DNA from: Fragilaria crotonensis
Lineage: Eukaryota; Bacillariophyta; Fragilariophyceae; Fragilariales; Fragilariaceae
Assembly: GCA_022925895.1 (NCBI GenBank)
Contig: JAKSYS010000401.1
Span: forward strand, 1 to 56,125
Length of the DNA stretch: 56,125 nt
Direction of reading: 5' to 3'
Numbering within the stretch: position 1 is the first letter of the stretch; every line of letters begins with the position of its first letter. The notes beneath the pieces are model-generated. The model was not told the DNA's origin and did no database searches. It was given only the letters and a program-made list of their open reading frames with translations. The position numbers and the translations under genes are program-made. Below are positions 1 to 11,375 of this stretch, piece after piece.

Positions 1-274
1 ATATGGATCGCCTGATGAACCATGAAACGAAAATACTGTTTCATCGCTTACGAAATCATTGAACGCGAGCGCCGCTGAAACAGTGAAAGATCCGTGGCGA
101 CAGGACCTGATTGGTTGTAACACGTTTTCCTGACGATCGTAGTCACGGACTACTAAACAAATGCCTACTACGGCACAGTGGTCGGCTTGGGAGTCGTGAT
201 CGGATGCAGATTCATGGACAACCTGACTTGTCGAGCAATCCCAATGGTCGAATGGCGGCCAAGCGTGCGCAGCG

Positions 275-841
275 TCACTCTGGGCTCGTCGTTAGACTTT
301 CTTCTGGCGCGGGAGCGCCGCGTTCATGCGATTGCTGGCACCATTTCGCACTCGTTGCGGGCTCATCGGCCGACGCCGGAGTCCTTGAAAAGAGAGTGCT
401 GTCATCATCTGCAACCGAGGTCTTCTTCAGTTGCATCGCCGATTGGGACATCTGGCGGTTGACGGCACGTCGCTCTCTTTGGCGCTTCGTTATCATATAC
501 GCATCATTCGCCACACTTAAGGCGCTTGGAAGCAAGATCCTTTCTTCGAGGAAGTCTGGCATATAGTCCTGGTGCGGACACGATGCTTCAAAATTGGAGC
601 GCAACATTTCCACAGACGTAATGCGTGTTTTGACGGCATCAAACTTGTCGGTTTTGATACCATCAACAAGAGAGGTGTCGAACCTTCGAACGTGGATCGA
701 TACCACATGTCCGTGCTCTATCCAGCCTTCCAAGAACACTAAGCAAGGCTGCTTGTGCACATATTTGTCGAAATTTGAGCGACGCTGCTGCTCGCTGTGG
801 TAGACTGTATACTCCAGCTTGTCTTCGGCCATCGTGGCCAT
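275..841 (-). CDS. Hypothetical protein, 188 codons
   Basis: I do not recognise this protein. The first 125 residues or so look like coding sequence: mixed charged and hydrophobic residues with few low-complexity runs, including a basic stretch near residue 120 (KRQRERR). The last 60 residues are Ser/Ala/Pro-rich and may be out of frame or non-coding. The ATG at 841 is followed three codons later by another ATG. There is no signal peptide or membrane segment. It lies alone at the window edge, upstream of a retrotransposon, so it could be a host gene or a fragment of another mobile element. Competing ORFs on both strands across the same bases make the call weak. Confidence 0.35.
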   Translation of the reverse strand: MATMAEDKLEYTVYHSEQQRRSNFDKYVHKQPCLVFLEGWIEHGHVVSIHVRRFDTSLVDGIKTDKFDAVKTRITSVEMLRSNFEASCPHQDYMPDFLEERILLPSALSVANDAYMITKRQRERRAVNRQMSQSAMQLKKTSVADDDSTLFSRTPASADEPATSAKWCQQSHERGAPAPEESLTTSPE

Positions 842-2400
842 GCTGTCGACATGCCGGGCCCAAGTAATGGCTGTAGAAGCTTTGATAGCTAGGCCATCCT
901 ATCATCTCCGGTTTCGCGCTGGTTTGTCATTCGTCCAGGCACGGTCTTTGCGAGTGATGCGCAAGATTATGTCCAATACCTTTCGCGATTGACAGGTAGC
1001 TAGACAGGATTTGCCGTCGCGATCATTCCATCCTGCTGCACTGTTGGGAAGATCTCCTCATCGGGCGCAATCACCCAGTGTCACATATGACGTATGCTAG
1101 CGGGATCTTACGTTTTTTTCCAGCACCGAGCGCAGGTACTTGTCGATGGCTTTATCGTTTCGGCCAGTCCTTCAAGTTGATGATGGGCAAGTCATCAGGA
1201 TACTTGTGGTGGATTCGAACTCACGATATTCGCAAATGCTGCAAATGTTGTCGAGCGTAACGTTTGCGATGACCACTGTACAACTCCGAGTCACCTGCCT
1301 GATGGCGAAGGTAGAACGGTTCTGGATCTGCGCGGATCCAGCGGTGGCCCCGTTGCGTGGAGGAATCGTTCCTCAGGGCAACTTTTGATCTTGTCATCAG
1401 ACTGGACTCTGATCTCCACTAGGGAGTTAATGCCCTGGTCCTCGACAGGGACTCTGAGCAGCCTGTTCAGAGAACCCGATACGGCCCAGCATAGCCGTGC
1501 ATTACAGGATATCCATGTCAGCATAGAACTCAAAACCGGGAGAGAACCGAAAGAGCGATCAAGGACCCTCCCTGAAGTTCCGGGGTCAATCCCTGTTGGA
1601 TGCGTTCAACGGAGATCACGTATTACGCCAGTGCGAGTATAATCATTCGTACTGTATAATATATACTCTTGCCTAACGGGCGATGTATGAATCTTTCATC
1701 CGCGATGGTACGGATCGAAGGATGGATGTGATCAATCCATCAATCGGTTGTCGAGATCGGTTCAACAAATTGAATGGGGATCAGATAATCACCTCATTCC
1801 GATTCAGGCCACATGCACCATCTCGCATGTTATGGTTCACTGGTTTCAACGGGTAATTTTTATGGCAGTTCAACGCATGCCTGGGCACAGCTGACGAGTC
1901 ACTCGACGCGAGCGAAGGGAGCAGCCCTATTCACTAAGAGCATGTACATTGCCATCGAAATCGTCAGATGACATCGTCCGTCATCATCCAGAGCGGTGGG
2001 TCTGATAAACTGAGTAAAAGTAGACATGCTAAGGGAGACGGTGCAACGATATGCTAGTAACGGGTATAGATCATGGGATAGGTCAAGTTGTGAGATCGAG
2101 CTATTGTACCGCATACTGTACAGTCGTGTACCGTACAACGCATACAATAAATCAGTGGTCCAGACTAATATATGCTTGAAACTTATTTTTGCCAAAAGGG
2201 CATCAGGAAAATTCGGATTCTTTCATGTGGCTTCTGCATCGCTGATAAGACGAATCGTAGATGTGTTTCCTGATCCCTCTGGTATTCGTGCGCCAATATT
2301 TGCAAATTGGCCTATCCAGACTAATTTATGTTAGGGGTCAAAAAATGGCATGTTGCACATATGCATAGTCTGGACCAGACTAAATACTGTACTCGGTGTA
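842..2400. other. No supported gene
   Basis: Short ORFs of 60-102 codons occur on both strands, but none has a recognisable domain or convincing composition. The stretch 1200-1640 has longer open frames on both strands without a clear winner, so a decayed mobile-element fragment is possible. The stretch 1640-2400 appears to be intergenic and ends at the insertion site of the 12-kb Copia element. Confidence 0.5.
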
Positions 2401-2405
2401 CTGAC
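2401..2405. repeat. Target-site duplication, left copy (CTGAC)
   Basis: CTGAC directly precedes the left LTR and recurs at 14475-14479 directly after the right LTR. Five-base duplications are standard for Copia integrases. This fixes both element boundaries to the base. Confidence 0.93.
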
Positions 2406-3295
2406 TGATATGGTTCGGGTTAACGGAACCTAGCGACGCGCAGGTCGGCATAGGGTTCGGGTTAAGAACCAGGACGTAACCGTTACGGGGTACGCCCCCA
2501 GTAGGTAAGTGTCTAGTACGACACTGACTACTGCTCAGTTCATCTATAAACGGTACAGCTACGCAGTGCTGTCTACCGCTACAGATAACGATATGCGTAC
2601 TATCTGTCGTTCTATCGCTACATGAATGTGCGAGAGACTGACTAGTAGAAATATCGTGTGTCGCATAGTGTGTGTGCACTGTCTATCTGTTTATCGTTAT
2701 GTACAGTAACGTTAAACTTAGACGTGCGCGTACTATCGACGGGCAGAGGAAGTTGTGTGCGAAAGGTACTGTTGTACCGGTCGCCGTGTTGTGCTGTATT
2801 GTCGTCGTAGTGAGTACCGTCGTACTGGCTACTAATATTTACATACAGTGGGTATATGATGTCATGACGACGGCGGGTAAAAACGCGTCATGGTCGATCA
2901 TCATCATCGTGCGAAAAATATGTGCAGTAAGTAAAAGGTGAGTGACACTAAAATATGAAAAATTGACAATTGTGGGAAAAGGAGAGGGCGACCGATGAGA
3001 GGTCTGATGAAAGGAGTGTTCCTTGGAACAATCAGGAACACTCCTCGTTTCGTGGAGACGTCGTTTCGCGTGGTGACGCTGTTTTTGATATACGAGGCGT
3101 TGAGTCTCGTTTGAAAACGATGTTCATCTCGGGATGAGATGAACATGATTTGAATCGACGTGAGTTTTGATTCCAGTCGTGCAGTGTCGCACTGGTTACT
3201 GGAGCATCGATGTAATGTTTTACTGTGCACTCGGGCGTCAGTAATTAGGATAGGGATAATGTAAAAATATGTAGGGCGATACGGAATGTTTAACA
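2406..3295 (-). repeat. 3' LTR of the 12-kb Copia element (890 bp)
   Basis: On the element strand it begins TGTTAAACATTCC and ends TATCA. It matches 13574-14474 along its whole length. Most differences are one- or two-base indels, usually with the shorter run in this copy, for example at the A-runs near 2936, 2951 and 2977. Confidence 0.93.
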
Positions 3296-3781
3296 CCCTC
3301 TTGAATCAAATCTCTGTAGATTCACTTGTAGTTGTAGCATGTGATCAGGAAGTGTACAGAAGACTTTGTCAATGTGTTGATCAATTTTGGAAGAGACTTG
3401 TGTTTTTGTGAGGATGTCGGCAAGTTGAGAATCGCAAGGTATCCAATGTAGTTGATGTATACCGTCTTGTTGGCCTTGACGGACATAGTGGAAACGTCGT
3501 TCGATGTGACGAGTCTTGCGGGTTAATTTACCGTTCTTGGCGATCTGCACAGTGGCTTCGTTGTCGATCATAAGAATCGATGGAATGGTTGGAAGACGCT
3601 GCATAGATTCGCGCCAATGTTTGGTTCCGAGATATGTCATGTCGTAGAGTAGCATCCGAATGTGAGCTGTGGCCATGGATGCAGAGCATGCGGCCATGTA
3701 TTCGGCCTCGGACGTTGACATAGCAATTGGTGTTGGCATCGTAGAGTTGGCTTCGATGAGAGCACCGTTGTGAAAGATCAT
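3290..3781 (-). pseudogene. Copia RNase H and pol C-terminus (fragment)
   Basis: This is the last segment of pol. It shows the Copia RNase H signatures STSEAEYMA, an acidic DNEAT motif, the TRHIERRFHYVR block and QLADILTK, which normally closes Copia polyproteins. The frame begins inside the RNase H domain and is separated from the RT segment by frame changes between 3782 and 4320. The stop codon falls at the LTR junction. RNase H would remove the RNA strand during reverse transcription. The motifs are intact, but the segment is disconnected from the rest of pol as assembled. Confidence 0.88.
3296..3305 (-). other. Polypurine tract of the 12-kb Copia element
   Basis: On the element strand TTCAAGAGGG lies immediately upstream of the 3' LTR TGTTA start. 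A short purine run in this place is the plus-strand primer expected of an LTR retrotransposon. Confidence 0.75.
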
Positions 3782-3953
3782 ATAACCGACAGTAGAGCGG
3801 CCAGTGTCAGGGCAATCTTGCCAGCTGGCGTCGGAAAATACGGTTAAGTCGGAATGGGGAATGCGGTGTTGACGACATATGTCGTAAACAGGGTTGGTCG
3901 TGGCATCCGGTAGAACTTGATGGCATAATATGGGCGACGGCGTAGGTAGCCAA

Positions 3954-4881
3954 TCAGCCAGATAAGAGCACGGAAGTCGAGTTCGCCAGGGCAGACGCAG
4001 GCTTTTGCAAGTTTGCAGACTGCAAAGAGGATATCAGCACGGGTGTTGTAGGCAAGATAGAGTAGCGTACATACAGCGGAGCGGAATGGGAGGCGTCGTG
4101 TTGTTCGACAACTTGTTTGTCATGATCGGTGACAGGTCGATTGTCTTTACTGAAGGTGTAATCCGGTGGGAATGGTGTTTCACGTTCAGGGAACTCGGAG
4201 TTGGGATCGTAACGTTGCAAAGTGTTGAGAACGTAGCGATGTTGGTCGAGGGTGTAGGTTTTGTCTTTGTGTTGATGGATGCATTTGCAAGAACCATTGA
4301 GCAGGTCCAAGGAACTTGACGTCAAAGCGATTGCGGACAGATTCTTCGAATTTTTTCGATGGCGTCATTGCTGCCAGCGTAGAGCATGTCGTCGACAAAG
4401 AAGAGAAGGCGTAACCATTGGTTGTGTTTGTTGTAAAAGACAAAATAGGAGGGTTCAGACTGGGATTGGATGAATCCTTTGGAGTAAAGCCATTCAGAGA
4501 ATTCAATGTTCCAATATTTTCCAGAGTAAACAAGTCCATAGATTCCCTTGTTCAAAAGGGCTGGAGTTCCAAAGTATTTAGCATATTCAGGAAGTAATAT
4601 GCATACTCAAGTGGAAGTCTGACAAAGTGGCGACCGATGACTTTGGCTTGTAGATATGCGCCAATGAAGTCGGCACTTTTGAGTGTGCGGGATGCACAGA
4701 TTGTTGAGAGAAGTAACTTGACCCCTCTTGAAGATGCACAGGGTGACCATGTGTCCTCAAAAGGTTGAGGTACCTCAATTGGGATGGTGTTAGTTGTCTT
4801 GCTGGATTCAGGATTGTTTTCAGCATTGTCTTGTTTTTGTTGTTGGAGAAATTGCTGGTAAGCAGCTTTAGTTTTCTTCAA
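3954..4881 (-). pseudogene. Copia reverse transcriptase (frameshifted)
   Basis: Two overlapping frames together encode a Copia RT palm. The upstream frame (4881-4552) has the SADFIGAYLQA block with the first catalytic Asp and the following RLP motif. The next frame (4555-4322) has NKGIYGLVYSGKYW and the FFVDDMLYAGS catalytic motif near 4390. A third frame (to 3954) continues with thumb-like sequence. At least two frameshifts separate these pieces. The catalytic aspartates are present, so the breaks are recent or artefactual rather than old decay. Confidence 0.85.
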
Positions 4882-5006
4882 TCGTCGTTTTCCAAGTCGC
4901 CACGGGCGACAAGGCGAGCTTTAAGTTTTTCAAGTTTACCAGTTGCAGTTTGTTTTGCTTTCAAGACAAGTTTGACAGGGATGATGAGTTCATCTTTCCG
5001 GGTTGT

Positions 5007-6299
5007 TCACCCAGGATGAAGGTATCGTGGTCGATTAAGTTCTTGATTTCCATGCGAATAGCATGTAGCCAGGGTTGCGGACGTCATCGTCAAGTTTGAG
5101 AACGGCTTTGAAGGATTGCGGTTCAGGAAGATACTTGTCCACTGGATCGTCGGTGGCGAAGTTGTGGATGCGTCAACAGCAAGCATGGCAGTGTGGATGG
5201 GATCAACTGATGGCAGAGATTCAGCACACTCTTGGAAGTATAAAGTCATTTCCTTGTGAAGTGGGGTGTGTCTCAGTTGGTGAAAGGTCCAGTTGATCAG
5301 CTGAGGAGTTGGTGGTGTTGGTCCAGGAGAGATGTCAGATTCTGTGATGGGATCAGTGTCATCAATATCATCTTCTGGATGGGTAGTGCTTGAAGGGCCA
5401 TTGTCTTGTGCTTGTAAAAGTTGTTCAGAGTCATGGAGTTCTTCAAGATAGGTGGATGGTGTGATGCCTAGATTGGCAGCAGATCCGGTTTGGTGGACAA
5501 TTGATGGTTCAGAGTTGTCCAAAGATTGGAGTCCATTGGGATCCAAGTGAGATCGGATGGGAATGGCTCCGGCAAAGGGCTTTGAATCGAAGGCAAGGGC
5601 AGAGCTGAAGTCTTCATCAAAGTAGGCGTCGCGAGTGATGACGATGCGCTGCGGATGATCAGGAGAGTAAACGAGCCATCCGGCTGAGTTCTCTGGGAAT
5701 CCGATGAAGATACCACGGGAAGCACGTTGGAGTTGTTGCTTATAGGTAATGAGCTTGTTGCGGAAGGTCGGTTCGTAGCGCTTGAAGTAGACAGGGCATC
5801 CAAATACGCGGAAGTTGGCAAGGCTTGGTTTTCTGCCATAGCTGTATTGGAAGGGTGTGGTTGGGTTGCCATGTTGATCAGTCACATTCTTGGCTGGACA
5901 AGCATTAATAATGCTAACAGCATAGGCATGTGCATGATGGAAGAAGGCACCGCCAAGTCGGGCAGTGTTGAGAAGTACATTTGCAGTGTTGTGAACTTCT
6001 CCATTTGGCTTCACAGATGCCATTCATTTCTTGGTGTTCTGGAGCAGCAGCTTCAAGTTTGATTCCAAGGTTGTTGCATTCTGTGATGAATTTTGCAGAT
6101 GTAAAGGCAGATCCGGCATCAGTACGGATGAAGCGGACGGACTTTGTGCGCCAAGTAGTTCTGTCTGAGTAAGCCAGGACTTAAGGGCTGTGATGATGGA
6201 TGTGGTGCTTTCAGTTGGAAGTCCTATCCAGCCAGTTAGCTTGCCAGGTGTTGTGACAATAGAGGTAGGCTGAATAGTTTGTTGCAGTGGTGAGTCCAA
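5007..6299 (-). pseudogene. Copia integrase core and C-terminal region (frameshifted)
   Basis: The main frame (6023-5007, 338 codons) starts in the second half of the integrase fold and holds the conserved block FRVFGCPVYFKRYEP, followed by the Copia integrase tail with SRGIFIGFPENSAGW. A second frame (6299-6024) and sequence read across it supply the middle of the catalytic core, including a D2-like RTDAG segment and an Asn/Glu region just before 6023. An acidic Pro/Thr-rich linker leads towards RT. Integrase would insert the cDNA and make the 5-bp duplication seen at the element ends. Confidence 0.85.
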
Positions 6300-7221
6300 A
6301 CCGAAAGGGGTTTCTCATGAGATCAAGGTGAAGTTGGTGAAACGGTTCTGAGCCTTGTCTGAGAGGAATTTTGCTGCGAGCGTGTTTTTGGCTAATCGAG
6401 ATACGAATTGGCCAAGTGTTTTTGTCAATCGCAGGCGAGAGTGTATGATCATTCCAAGCGTGATGCAGGGATCCGGTCATGAGATTGCGGAAATTTCTGT
6501 GCGCAAGGCGACGGGATATGGTCTCAAGAGGCAAAGAAGTTGTTGGTCTTGAGGTGTCAGCTTGTGTAGGATCAACATGTTGGTCAAATGCAGGGGAGAA
6601 GGAAGTTTCATCAGGTGTGGTGTCCACAGGTTGTGCCATGGTAGAAAAGGCATTCTGTGTTGGGAGTTCATGCAGGAGCAGGGGCCATGTGTATTTTGAA
6701 TTGTTTGGGAACTGGATTGTAGTGGCTCTGTTCTGGATGATGACTGTGAAATTCTGGGTTGCAGAGATGGTTGTCAGGGAAAGAAGGCGGTGGCTGAGAC
6801 CTTCAATATAATAAACATCAGTTAGGCCAAGGATAGACTTTTGTCCTTCATCAGAGGTGAAGTAGCAGTCAGTGGTTCCTTTGAATGTTGAGATCTTGGT
6901 GGTTCCGTCAGCAAGAGAGACAGGGATGTGGCAGGCTTCAACATCACGAAGGTCGCTGAAAACGGGTGTATAATGACATGTGGCACCACTGTCAGGTAGC
7001 CAGTTGTCAAGACTTGGTGGTCCAAATCTTTGATGTGTTGATAAGGGGTCTTCAGGGAAGAGTTCTGTTGAGCCTGTGTTGGGTGGAGAGTTTGGTGCTG
7101 ATGGTAAGAAATCATTGTTGAGCAATGCTCTGTTGATTTCCATCTGAGGAGCATTGACATCAGGCCATGAGGTTGCTGCAGATGGGGCATTGAAGGTGTC
7201 CTGGAGATCACAGGAGGCCAT
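6211..7221 (-). pseudogene. Copia protease, GAG-pre-integrase and integrase start
   Basis: The frame encodes an aspartic protease with LPDSGATCHYTP near residue 80, the Copia form of the D-S/T-G active site. It continues into a GAG-pre-integrase zinc-binding region (RRLAHRNFRNLM and following His/Cys) and the first integrase Asp in HLDLMRNPF. Protease cuts the polyprotein and the pre-integrase region binds DNA ends. It overlaps the gag frame at its start and the integrase frame at its end, so both joins need a frame change. Confidence 0.87.
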
Positions 7222-8720
7222 GTATGCTTGATGGTGAAAAGCATGGGAGTTAGAGCAGTTGAGTCAGTAATGAAGTAAGCACGCTGGTTGCGGGGTGCTG
7301 CATTTTCATTGTTTGGATTTCTGGGCGGCGGTCCTCCACGGTTGTTCTGGTTAGTTGATGAGCGATTGGCGGTTATGCATCGATTAGCATAGTGGCCAAG
7401 TCTACCACAGTTATTGCATACAATATTTGCAGCATTGGATGTGTTAGGGTTTCGTCTCACAGCTGGTGTGTTGTTTGGAGGGCGCCGTTGATTTCCATTG
7501 TTTGAAGATATCGGTCTGAGAGGGCGTGAGCCGCGATTCTGTTGTTGAAAAGGGCGAGATTGTTGTGGTGTGCTTCTGCGATCATTGTTGTTATGTTGTC
7601 TTGGTGGTGCAGGAGCTTGATTCGGTCCTCGATTGTTTGGTCGATGCGGTGGTCTGTTGTTTGAAGCAGTGTACGGTCGCATCATAGAACTGAAGGCATG
7701 TTGTTGGCGTGGTGTGAAAACGCGCGTTGTGCCTTGGCGAGGTCGAGAGGATTGGTTTGAAAACGGTTGACGTGCAGAATTTGCATGCTGGTTGTAATTG
7801 CGTTGATTTTGGGAAGGGAGAGTGAGTCCACGCGAGTCGTCGATGTTCAGCAAATGGCTCTCAAGTTCCGCAAAAGTGGGTAGTTCTTCGTCATTCAACT
7901 CAGCTCGACGGATGTCGGCGTCAAAACGTTGGTAGGAAGCAGCATAAAAGTGGTGATTGCTGCCGCCACGGATGGTTCGCTTGATAATGTCGGCATCGGT
8001 GTTAGGGATACCGGCATGATAGCAGTCGCGCGTTAGAGTCCGAATGCGATTCAAGTATGATGTCGCAACTTCTTGGTGACCTTGTTTGATCGAGTAGAAG
8101 GATTCGCGCGTGCGTTCAATGTGATCTTGGGTGAGTGGGGCACAATGACGTCTTAGAGTCAGAATGGCAGTTCTGGCATCAGGTGGACAGTCAATGATGT
8201 GCTTCTGGCAAGGATCACTGATGTTGGTGAAGATCAGGTTGTAGAGTGCTGTGCCAATGCATGGATGGGAGTAGCTGATTTGCTTTGGCCAAAGGTCAAA
8301 GACGTTGCGTGTCCATGGAGATATGTTGCAAACAATTCGAAGGTTGTCCATAAAGGCATTGAACTGACGTCGTCGTTGGAGAAGATCACTTGGATAGTTC
8401 AGCTTTCGAAGGTTTGCAGTCTTGGCGTATTTCAGGAGCGTTCTTGTTAGATCTTCAATCGGAGGATATGTGAAGTCGGTTCTTGTTGATGAAGTCAGGG
8501 CATCAGGAGAACCTAAGGGAATCTGAGGCGGTCCGTTGTCGTCTTCTTGTTCGTCGTCTTGGTCGTCGTCGTCGAAGAATGTCTCTTGTCTTGGCGGGTA
8601 AGCGAACGTTGGGTGAGTTTCTGAGCGTTTTGTCGGTAACGGAGCGTTTGGTCTTGACGTTGGTGTTTTGGGAACAATTTCAGCGGGTGGAGGCTGGGTT
8701 TGGTCTGCTGTGTCGGACAA
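6822..8720 (-). CDS. Copia Gag with zinc knuckle
   Basis: The 632-codon ORF starts with a Pro/acidic leader. Residues of about 90-330 form a UBN2/retrotran_gag-like helical capsid region (DLLQRRRQFNAFMDNL, RTRESFYSIKQGHQEVATSYL). An Asn/Gln/Arg/Pro-rich stretch follows, then a CCHC zinc knuckle CNNCGRLGHYANRC near 7380-7422. The part below about 7250 is probably out of frame, because the protease frame starts at 7221; true Gag then ends soon after the knuckle. Gag would form the cytoplasmic particle and bind genomic RNA. An upstream frame (9309-8680) overlaps its start, so Gag may be longer or fused to upstream coding sequence. Confidence 0.88.
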   Translation of the reverse strand: MSDTADQTQPPPAEIVPKTPTSRPNAPLPTKRSETHPTFAYPPRQETFFDDDDQDDEQEDDNGPPQIPLGSPDALTSSTRTDFTYPPIEDLTRTLLKYAKTANLRKLNYPSDLLQRRRQFNAFMDNLRIVCNISPWTRNVFDLWPKQISYSHPCIGTALYNLIFTNISDPCQKHIIDCPPDARTAILTLRRHCAPLTQDHIERTRESFYSIKQGHQEVATSYLNRIRTLTRDCYHAGIPNTDADIIKRTIRGGSNHHFYAASYQRFDADIRRAELNDEELPTFAELESHLLNIDDSRGLTLPSQNQRNYNQHANSARQPFSNQSSRPRQGTTRVFTPRQQHAFSSMMRPYTASNNRPPHRPNNRGPNQAPAPPRQHNNNDRRSTPQQSRPFQQQNRGSRPLRPISSNNGNQRRPPNNTPAVRRNPNTSNAANIVCNNCGRLGHYANRCITANRSSTNQNNRGGPPPRNPNNENAAPRNQRAYFITDSTALTPMLFTIKHTWPPVISRTPSMPHLQQPHGLMSMLLRWKSTEHCSTMISYHQHQTLHPTQAQQNSSLKTPYQHIKDLDHQVLTTGYLTVVPHVIIHPFSATFVMLKPATSLSLLLTEPPRSQHSKEPLTATSPLMKDKSLSLA

Positions 8721-9309
8721 GGGGGGTTTTTGGTGTTAGAATTTGTCCGACTGCACGTGACAGACGCTGCAAGGGATTCGACGGATTTTCTGTCGGATTT
8801 TGTGGCGAAGTGTCAATAAAAGGAGCAGGAGTGTCAGAAATGGGTGAGTTTTCAGGAATTGCTGACGTTTCATGTTCTGTTTCGTCAATTTCGGTAGAAC
8901 TGTCTGAGTTTTCAGGATTGGGGGTTGCAGGTTCGATTCCCGGGTTGTTTTCCGGTAGAAGCGATGATCTGCGTGTTAGAACAACTAATGCATTGTGTTC
9001 AAGAGGACATTGTTGTTTTTCCAAATCATATCTAATTACATTGCAATTATCCTCTGTTGCTACATTCACATCATTGTGTCTGTGGCCAGGAGGGATAAGT
9101 GAGTTGCAAGTAATAGATTTGGCTGTGCTTTCATTGTCAGAACACAAGGAACTGGACTCACCAGGAATGACATTAAGGAGTAATTCTGGAGTCTTGTTTG
9201 TGTATGGGTATTCTGGGTGATTGTGCTGTTGCCAGAAAAATGAAAAGCGATTGTGTTTGATCTGATCAGCCGGCTTTTGAGGGCGTCTTGAAGATGTGGC
9301 AAGGCCCAA
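8680..9309 (-). CDS. Unidentified ORF immediately upstream of gag
   Basis: The 209-codon frame lies just before gag and overlaps its start by about 40 bases in another frame. It is rich in Ser, Thr, Pro, Asn and Glu in its second half (STEIDETEHETSAIPEN), like a disordered linker. No domain is recognised. The overlap could reflect a single indel joining it to Gag as an N-terminal extension, or a separate protein. It belongs to the 4.6-kb extra region of this element. Confidence 0.45.
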   Translation of the reverse strand: MGLATSSRRPQKPADQIKHNRFSFFWQQHNHPEYPYTNKTPELLLNVIPGESSSLCSDNESTAKSITCNSLIPPGHRHNDVNVATEDNCNVIRYDLEKQQCPLEHNALVVLTRRSSLLPENNPGIEPATPNPENSDSSTEIDETEHETSAIPENSPISDTPAPFIDTSPQNPTENPSNPLQRLSRAVGQILTPKTPLVRHSRPNPASTR

Positions 9310-9483
9310 GCGCGGTAGACATTGTCGGATCCACGTTTCGTGGTGATAACTTGGATAAGTCTGATAGCAAGATCAAGGGAACAGTGTGAGGATCATCAAC
9401 AACATGGTGGACAGGGTTTGACTGGCGCCAAAGTTGACTGGGATTGTTAGGACATGCCCATTGATTTGCTTCATAGTTTGCAG

Positions 9484-10044
9484 TCATAGGAATGCAAGCT
9501 TGAGTCTGAAAAAGGGCTTGAACTGTGGTTGAAGTGTAGGGTTCAACATTGCCATTTCTGTGATCAAAATGATGGGCAGATTGCCAGAATCATAGATGAT
9601 AGGGAAGGTGTGTGCTCCTTCCTTTGGAATAGGCAGTTCAACTTGAGATCCAGAGGTGTAGGATGGGTTCTCTGAGTGTGTACCTTGGAAGATGAGAACA
9701 TTGGATGGTTCTGGGGTCTGCGGTAGCACACGTTGGGGATCGATAACATCAAGAGTCTTGACAACACGGAAGAGTAGATACTCATGATCTGGTAGAAAGT
9801 CGATCGAGTAGTTGTAGGTGTTGGTAGAAATTGGGATGAAGTGGGACTTGTCCGAGGAATATTGATGGTTTCCAGCGGGGATGTCGATCTCTTGGAGGTA
9901 ATTTGGAGATATATCTCGACAAATCACAAAGTTCACTGCTAGGGTGGTAGCAGGGTTCATTGCATAGGTAGTGTTGCCATGGAGCTGCTCAGTTGTAGGT
10001 AGAGTAGCCATTGGGAAGGCAGAGCAATGGTAGTTGAAGATCAT
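9484..10044 (-). CDS. Unidentified ORF in the pre-gag region, 186 codons
   Basis: This frame has more globular composition than its neighbours, with alternating hydrophobic segments (STNTYNYSIDFLPDHEYLLFRVVKTL) suggesting beta structure. I recognise no family. It is followed by a small frame at 9487-9266. It probably belongs to one long protein broken by indels rather than being an independent gene. Confidence 0.45.
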   Translation of the reverse strand: MIFNYHCSAFPMATLPTTEQLHGNTTYAMNPATTLAVNFVICRDISPNYLQEIDIPAGNHQYSSDKSHFIPISTNTYNYSIDFLPDHEYLLFRVVKTLDVIDPQRVLPQTPEPSNVLIFQGTHSENPSYTSGSQVELPIPKEGAHTFPIIYDSGNLPIILITEMAMLNPTLQPQFKPFFRLKLAFL

Positions 10045-11375
10045 GTCAGCTGGGGTAGGGCTCCAAGAATGATGTTGGTAGGTTGCAAATCTGGGTCATC
10101 ACCATTGGTGACTTGGTAGAGAGAGATGCATGGTGTTGGAGGGCAGCTGAGATGAGGGACCTTGCAGCTAGAGAGCTTCTAGGTGGGATTTCGGGAGATG
10201 GGTCACCAAAGCCGTTCACAAGCGGAGAATAAGTGAAGGCAAATAGTGAGGTTGAGCCAAAGTTGGTAGGATGCTCATTGTAGGATGAGCGTTGGCTGTC
10301 TTGTCGCTTGTCGAAGGGTTGGAAGCAACTTGCTGGTCTTGGAAGAAAGTGTGAATGAATGCAGGGACGTCTCTGAAATTACTTCGGTTGGGAAATAAAC
10401 GCAGTGCTGTCGCAAAGGATGGCACATTCGGATGATATCAGAGAGGTCATGTGGCATGAACTTGAAAGTGGAATCTTGACTTGAGGGGTAGGTCAGAAAG
10501 TGAACAAGATGCAGTGTCTTGAAGGCATAGAGAATGGCAAGGGCACATTCATGGCCTGGGGTGTCTGGCTCATGATCAGTCAGGAGACTCAGATAAGAGG
10601 CAGGGTGCCATCTGGGAAGTTAGTTTGGAGCAATTCAGCAGGTAAATTGTCCATGACTAAGTTGGTTGTCCTGTTCAAAGTGTGTTGCATACATTGGATG
10701 TACTCAATGCTGTCATCATTGTCAGCAATAGTTGTATGATCCACAGTTAGGACAGGGTGAAGTTCGCGGAAGAAATGACGTAGGTGGTCCGTAGTGAGGT
10801 CACGGATACATTTCTTGGTCGCGCGTCCGATTGGATGTATCGGAGGCAGAAGGATGCAGCGGTGATGCTAACGTCAACGCATGCAGGTAGGTTGCGCATG
10901 GTGACTGGCCCATTAACATTATCCTGCAAAGTTGCATCAGGGTAATATAGAAGGGCGGCATGAGGGTTAGTCCTGAGTCAAGCTCAGAGGATGCAGGAAG
11001 GGCACATGGTGGATTGGGTCCAATGTGCTGTCTGTCGGTAGGGGACAAACGGTGTCAAGTCGGTAGGGATCCGTAGGGTGATCACTTGACATGGCTTGAC
11101 GAAGTTGGGCAGTGCCTGTAGTCGAGAAAGGGGTCGAGGCGATGCGATGTTCGGTGAGTGAAGTGGAATGGCGTGCTGAGGATGGCGGGTGAGTCGTAGG
11201 AATCAGTGTGGTGAAAGGTGAATAGCGTGTAAGTATGAAGGTGTGTGAGCGATAGTCGAAGATGAAGTGAGCGCCGGAAGTGGCGGTGAAGTGAGAATAA
11301 AGGTGCGGTTTCGGATGCAAACGTGAAGGAGATGGATGTCTGTCGAAGCTGAAGGGCGTTGGGATCCTAAAAGCT
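10045..11375 (-). other. Pre-gag region with broken short frames
   Basis: Several overlapping minus-strand frames of 60-117 codons occur here (for example 10425-10216, 11048-10800 and 11320-10967) with no dominant reading frame. Composition resembles the flanking coding-like ORFs of the same element, so this is most simply the middle of the same long coding region interrupted by indels. Confidence 0.4.

Noticed and set aside
1078-1642. Overlapping ORFs on both strands as a host gene
   Set aside because: No frame dominates and no domain or motif is seen. Possibly a decayed element.
3290-8720. Programmed frameshifting as the explanation for the broken Copia pol
   Set aside because: At least five frame changes occur, several inside catalytic domains. 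Programmed shifts occur once or twice at domain borders, so indels are the better explanation.
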